The notes under the pieces were generated by a model that was not told the origin of the DNA, ran no database searches, and was given only the letters and a program-made list of their open reading frames with translations. Both the position numbers and the translations under genes were made by a program. Of a stretch of DNA of 64,000 nt, positions 61,205-64,000 are shown piece by piece. Within the stretch, counting starts at the first letter, position 1. The number at the start of each line of letters is the position of its first letter. The stretch comes from Poindextera sp965277425 (GTDB lineage: Bacteria; Pseudomonadota; Alphaproteobacteria; Caulobacterales; Caulobacteraceae), in assembly GCA_965277425.1 (NCBI GenBank), contig CBDICR010000005.1:62001-126000 (forward strand). Reading direction: 5' to 3'.

Positions 61205-63066
61205 GGGTTCGGTGGGCGGCGGCGCTGCTGCTGGGCGCGGCCGGTATTTGGGCGGCGGCGCTCGCCCAGACCCCAGGCGCGGGCTCGGCGAACGGGCCGC
61301 CCTTGGGCGATCCGACGGACGGCGCGGCGGTCTATGCGAGCCGGTGCTCCAGCTGCCATGACCACGCGGCGGGCCGCGTGCCTTCGCGGGACGTGATCTC
61401 GGCCAATACGCCGACCTTCATCTTCAGCGCCTTGCACGACGGCGTCATGAACGGCGAGGCCCAGGGGCTATCCGTTCGCCAGATGAGGGATGTCGCGGCC
61501 TATCTGTCGCACAACACGACCGGCGACGTCGTCAGTCATGAGGGCGAGGCGCCGCCATGCGCCGACCCGCCACCGCCGCTTGAGATCCGTCCCGGCGACT
61601 GGAACGGCTGGGGCCGGACGGTGCAGAACCAGAGGTTCCAGCCCGACCCAGGCTTCACCGCCGCGGACGTCCCGCGCCTGAAGCTGAAATGGGCCATCGC
61701 CATGTCCGGCGATCGCAACGGGCAGCCGACCGTGGTCGGCGGCCGGCTCTACACCAACAATACCGCCGGCACGGTCTATGCGCTCAATGCGAAGAGCGGC
61801 TGCCTCTATTGGCGCTTCCAGGCCGCAAGCGGGACGCGCACCACCATAACCGTCGGCCGGATCCAGGGGCGCCCAGACGTCCGATACGCACTCTACATCG
61901 CCGACCGCCATCGCGACGTCTACGCCATCGACGCGGACCGTGGCGCTCTGCTCTGGAAGACTCACGTCGACGACCAGGCCGGCGCCCTGATGACCGGCTC
62001 TCCCACCGTCTATGACAACCGGCTGTACGTGCCCGTTTCCTCGGGCGAGGAATTCTACGCGCAGAATGACCAATATCCGTGCTGCCGTTTCCGCGGCGCC
62101 GTCGTTGCGCTCGACGCGTCGACCGGCAAGATCCTGTGGAAGACCTATACCGTCGCGGCCGAGCCCCACCCGACGGGGATCAATGCGAAGGGGGTGACCC
62201 GCTACGGTCCCGCGGGCGGAGCGGTATGGTCGGCGCCCACGGTCGATCCCAAGCTCGGGCTTCTCTACGTCGGAACCGGCAACTCCTATACCGACACGCC
62301 CAATGAAGGATCGGACGCGGTTCTCGCCATCGACATGGCGACGGGGGCCATCCGCTGGTCTCAAAAGCTGACCCCCAAGGACAACTACATCATCGGCTGC
62401 TATAAGGGCCAAAGGCGGGGCGCCAACTGCCCCAGCGAGACGGGCGGCGACTATGATGTCGGCGACTCGCCCATCCTTCAGACCCTTCCCGGCGGCAAGC
62501 GACTCCTGCTGGTCGGGCAGAAATCCAGCCAGGTCTGGGCGTTCGACCCGGACAACGGCGGACGGCTGGTATGGACCAAGCGCCTCAGCGTCGGCGGATC
62601 GCTCGGCGGCGTCGAGTTCGGGCCGGCCAACGACGGCGAACGGCTCTATGTCGGCATCGCCGACATCTTCATGCGCCGGGCCGCCCGCCCCGGCGTGACC
62701 GCCTTCGAGATCACCGATGGGCGGATCGACTGGCAGACCCCATCGCCGCCGCTGCCCTGCCGTTGGAATAACCCCTACTGCGACCCCGCCATCTCGCAGG
62801 CGCTCACGGCCATTCCGGGCGTGGTGTTCGCCGGGGCGATGAACGGCCGGCTTCGGGCCTATTCGGCCGACAAGGGCGCGGTGTTGTGGGAATTCGACAC
62901 CGGCGGGAGCTTCCCGACCTTGAGCGGCCGACAGGCGCAGGGCGGGGTTCTAGACGCAGCCGGCCCGGTGGCGGCTGACGGCATGGTCTATGTGCACTCA
63001 GGCTATGCCGGACGTTCGGGCTCGAGCGGCACGGTGCTGCTCGCCTTCTCCGTCGACGGGAAATGA
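61201..63066 (+). CDS. Quinohaemoprotein: cytochrome c fused to PQQ-type beta-propeller dehydrogenase
   Basis: A 621-residue periplasmic enzyme. GTG 61201 starts inside the upstream stop. A signal peptide (residues about 1-23) is followed by a class I cytochrome domain with CSSCH (Cys49, Cys52, His53) and a Met region before residue 105. From residue 120 a PQQ-binding propeller (WNGWGRTVQNQRFQ; GNSYTDTPNEGSDAV; VWAFDPDNGGRLVW) runs to the end. The cytochrome-first order and sequence fit the polyvinyl-alcohol dehydrogenase-like group. It would oxidise an alcohol in the periplasm and pass electrons through its own haem. Confidence 0.88.
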   Translation: MRVRWAAALLLGAAGIWAAALAQTPGAGSANGPPLGDPTDGAAVYASRCSSCHDHAAGRVPSRDVISANTPTFIFSALHDGVMNGEAQGLSVRQMRDVAAYLSHNTTGDVVSHEGEAPPCADPPPPLEIRPGDWNGWGRTVQNQRFQPDPGFTAADVPRLKLKWAIAMSGDRNGQPTVVGGRLYTNNTAGTVYALNAKSGCLYWRFQAASGTRTTITVGRIQGRPDVRYALYIADRHRDVYAIDADRGALLWKTHVDDQAGALMTGSPTVYDNRLYVPVSSGEEFYAQNDQYPCCRFRGAVVALDASTGKILWKTYTVAAEPHPTGINAKGVTRYGPAGGAVWSAPTVDPKLGLLYVGTGNSYTDTPNEGSDAVLAIDMATGAIRWSQKLTPKDNYIIGCYKGQRRGANCPSETGGDYDVGDSPILQTLPGGKRLLLVGQKSSQVWAFDPDNGGRLVWTKRLSVGGSLGGVEFGPANDGERLYVGIADIFMRRAARPGVTAFEITDGRIDWQTPSPPLPCRWNNPYCDPAISQALTAIPGVVFAGAMNGRLRAYSADKGAVLWEFDTGGSFPTLSGRQAQGGVLDAAGPVAADGMVYVHSGYAGRSGSSGTVLLAFSVDGK

Positions 63067-63164
63067 CGGAAATCGATTGCGAGCCTCGCTGGAGTCGATC
63101 GAAGCGCCTCAAGGCCAGTTCGAGCGGCTGGGATTGAGCTAGGCCGAGGGCCAACCCACTCGGA

Positions 63165-63317
63165 ACCCTTTCCGTTGGCGGACGGGGGAAGGGCAGGGTT
63201 GGGGTGTTTACCGACGGTGTGGGTTGGGGCGCGAGTGGGCGCGGAGCCCATCATCGCCCATCACCCAAACTCAGCGGCGACACCCCCACCCAACCCTCCC
63301 CCATCGAGGGGGAGGGC
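63165..63317. repeat. Second inverted pair of CCCTCCCCC-ATCGAGGGGG-type palindromes
   Basis: Left arm 63165-63213 and right arm 63274-63317 are reverse complements of the family seen at 38576-38727. The right arm is a close match to that copy's right arm (ACACCCCCACCCA, then CCCTCCCCCATCGAGGGGGA). The left arm's inner loop is altered (CCGTTGGCGGACGG). The gap holds unrelated sequence. It sits between the quinohaemoprotein and the alcohol dehydrogenase genes. Confidence 0.75.
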
Positions 63318-63350
63318 TGTTTGGACGAGGCCGTCAACAGCCAGAAAACG

Positions 63351-64000
63351 CTAATACACCACCACCGAGCGAATGCTTTCGCCGCTGTGCATCAGATCGA
63401 AAGCCTCGTTGATGCGCTCGAGCGGCAGGGTGTGGGTGATCATCGGATCGATCTCGATCTTGCCGCCCATGTACCAGTCGACGATCTTCGGCACGTCCGT
63501 GCGGCCGCGCGCGCCGCCGAAGGCCGTGCCGCGCCAGACCCGGCCGGTGACCAGCTGAAACGGCCGGGTGGCGATTTCCGCCCCGGCGGGCGCAACCCCG
63601 ATCACCACGCTCTCGCCCCAGCCGCGATGGCAGGCCTCCAGCGCCTGGCGCATCACCGTGACGTTGCCGGTGCAGTCGAAGGTGTAGTCGGCCCCGCCGG
63701 CGGTCAGTTCGACCAGATGGGCGACCACGTCGCCCGAGATGTCCTTCGGATTGACGAAATGGGTCATGCCGAACCGCTCGCCCCAGGCTTTTCGATCCGG
63801 GTTGAGATCGACCCCGACGATCATGTCGGCGCCGGCGAGCCGCAAACCCTGCACCACGTTCAGCCCGATGCCGCCGAGGCCGAAGACGACGGCCTTGGCG
63901 CCCGGCTCGACCTTGGCCGTGTTGATCACCGCCCCGACCCCGGTGGTGACGCCGCAGCCGATGTAGCAGATCTTGTCGAAGGGCGCGTCGTCGCGGACCT
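63351..64000 (-). CDS. Class III alcohol dehydrogenase / S-(hydroxymethyl)glutathione dehydrogenase (5' end off window)
   Basis: The C-terminal two-thirds of a zinc-dependent MDR dehydrogenase; the N-terminal domain lies beyond 64000. At the edge the frame reads FDKICYIGCGVTTGVGAVIN, followed by KVEPGAKAVVFGLGGIGLNV (Rossmann GLGGIG), VGVDLNPDRKAWGERFGMTH and VIGVAPAGAEIATRPFQLVTG. These are class III ADH (FrmA/AdhC) features, acting on formaldehyde-glutathione adducts. The frame also contains an in-frame ATC at the position where a shorter frame seems to start. Neighbour: an oxidative gene pair on the opposite strand. Confidence 0.9.
   Translation of the reverse strand, partial: VRDDAPFDKICYIGCGVTTGVGAVINTAKVEPGAKAVVFGLGGIGLNVVQGLRLAGADMIVGVDLNPDRKAWGERFGMTHFVNPKDISGDVVAHLVELTAGGADYTFDCTGNVTVMRQALEACHRGWGESVVIGVAPAGAEIATRPFQLVTGRVWRGTAFGGARGRTDVPKIVDWYMGGKIEIDPMITHTLPLERINEAFDLMHSGESIRSVVVY

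Overview
The window is about 64 kb of high-GC DNA from an alphaproteobacterium, most likely a member of the Caulobacteraceae (Phenylobacterium or Caulobacter type). This is an inference. It rests on the DUF1134/EipA-type envelope gene beside lepA, the large paired TonB-dependent receptors, the single-chain acyl-CoA carboxylase, and intergenic palindromes of the kind common in that group. No phage, plasmid or insertion-sequence genes were found, so this looks like an ordinary chromosomal segment with accessory metabolic islands.

Layout. 1-6.6 kb is a translation block: rplT (cut by the window edge), pheS and pheT, an EipA-like envelope protein and lepA. 6.6-8.98 kb holds a DUF4160/DUF2442-HTH pair that resembles a toxin-antitoxin locus, a glyoxalase-like remnant, a beta-hydroxyacid dehydrogenase and a GlsB-type membrane protein. 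9.0-15.7 kb is a run of minus-strand genes: S46 peptidase, amidase, GST, cyclopropane-fatty-acid synthase, MmcQ/YjbR and MsrA. 15.8-20.5 kb carries tRNA-Ser(GGA), a ketoacyl-ACP synthase, two zinc-ribbon membrane proteins transcribed away from each other, a nitronate monooxygenase and an unrecognised zinc-ribbon protein. 20.9-25.4 kb is a two-gene RND efflux system. 25.4-31.6 kb holds glpK, a GH84 glycosidase, a winged-helix/beta-propeller regulator, a TetR regulator and Ogt.

31.6-35.4 kb looks catabolic. A HAPMO-like Baeyer-Villiger monooxygenase diverges from an SDR-FAH operon. 35.4-45 kb carries a TMEM175-family protein, a GH13 glucosidase, a sirtuin, a 1124-residue acyl-CoA carboxylase (biotin carboxylase + BCCP + carboxyltransferase), a cytochrome c'/cytochrome b561 pair whose second gene seems to start at ATT, and a MatB-like synthetase. 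45-51.3 kb is a tandem pair of TonB-dependent receptors that share signal peptide, upstream operator-like block and terminator. 51.6-56.7 kb has an Nramp-like transporter with non-canonical metal-site motifs, a 2OG-Fe(II) oxygenase and ppc. 56.7-60.1 kb is the least explained cluster: LysR diverging from two GNAT-type proteins, an isochorismatase fold without its catalytic cysteine, and an XRE regulator. 60.1-63.1 kb is an alpha/beta hydrolase coupled by GTGA to a quinohaemoprotein. The window ends inside a class III alcohol dehydrogenase.

Four intergenic repeat families are visible: REPIN-like pairs of a CTCATCCCCGC palindrome (371-478, 43331-43561); a CCCTCCCCCATCGAGGGGGAGGG-type inverted pair (38576-38727, 63165-63317); a 54-bp palindrome (28047-28100); and a CCACGAAAAACACGAA element (43406-43497, 53104-53140). 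Starts given here that differ from the longest reading frame were chosen by ribosome-binding site, overlap with the upstream gene, or family N-terminus.
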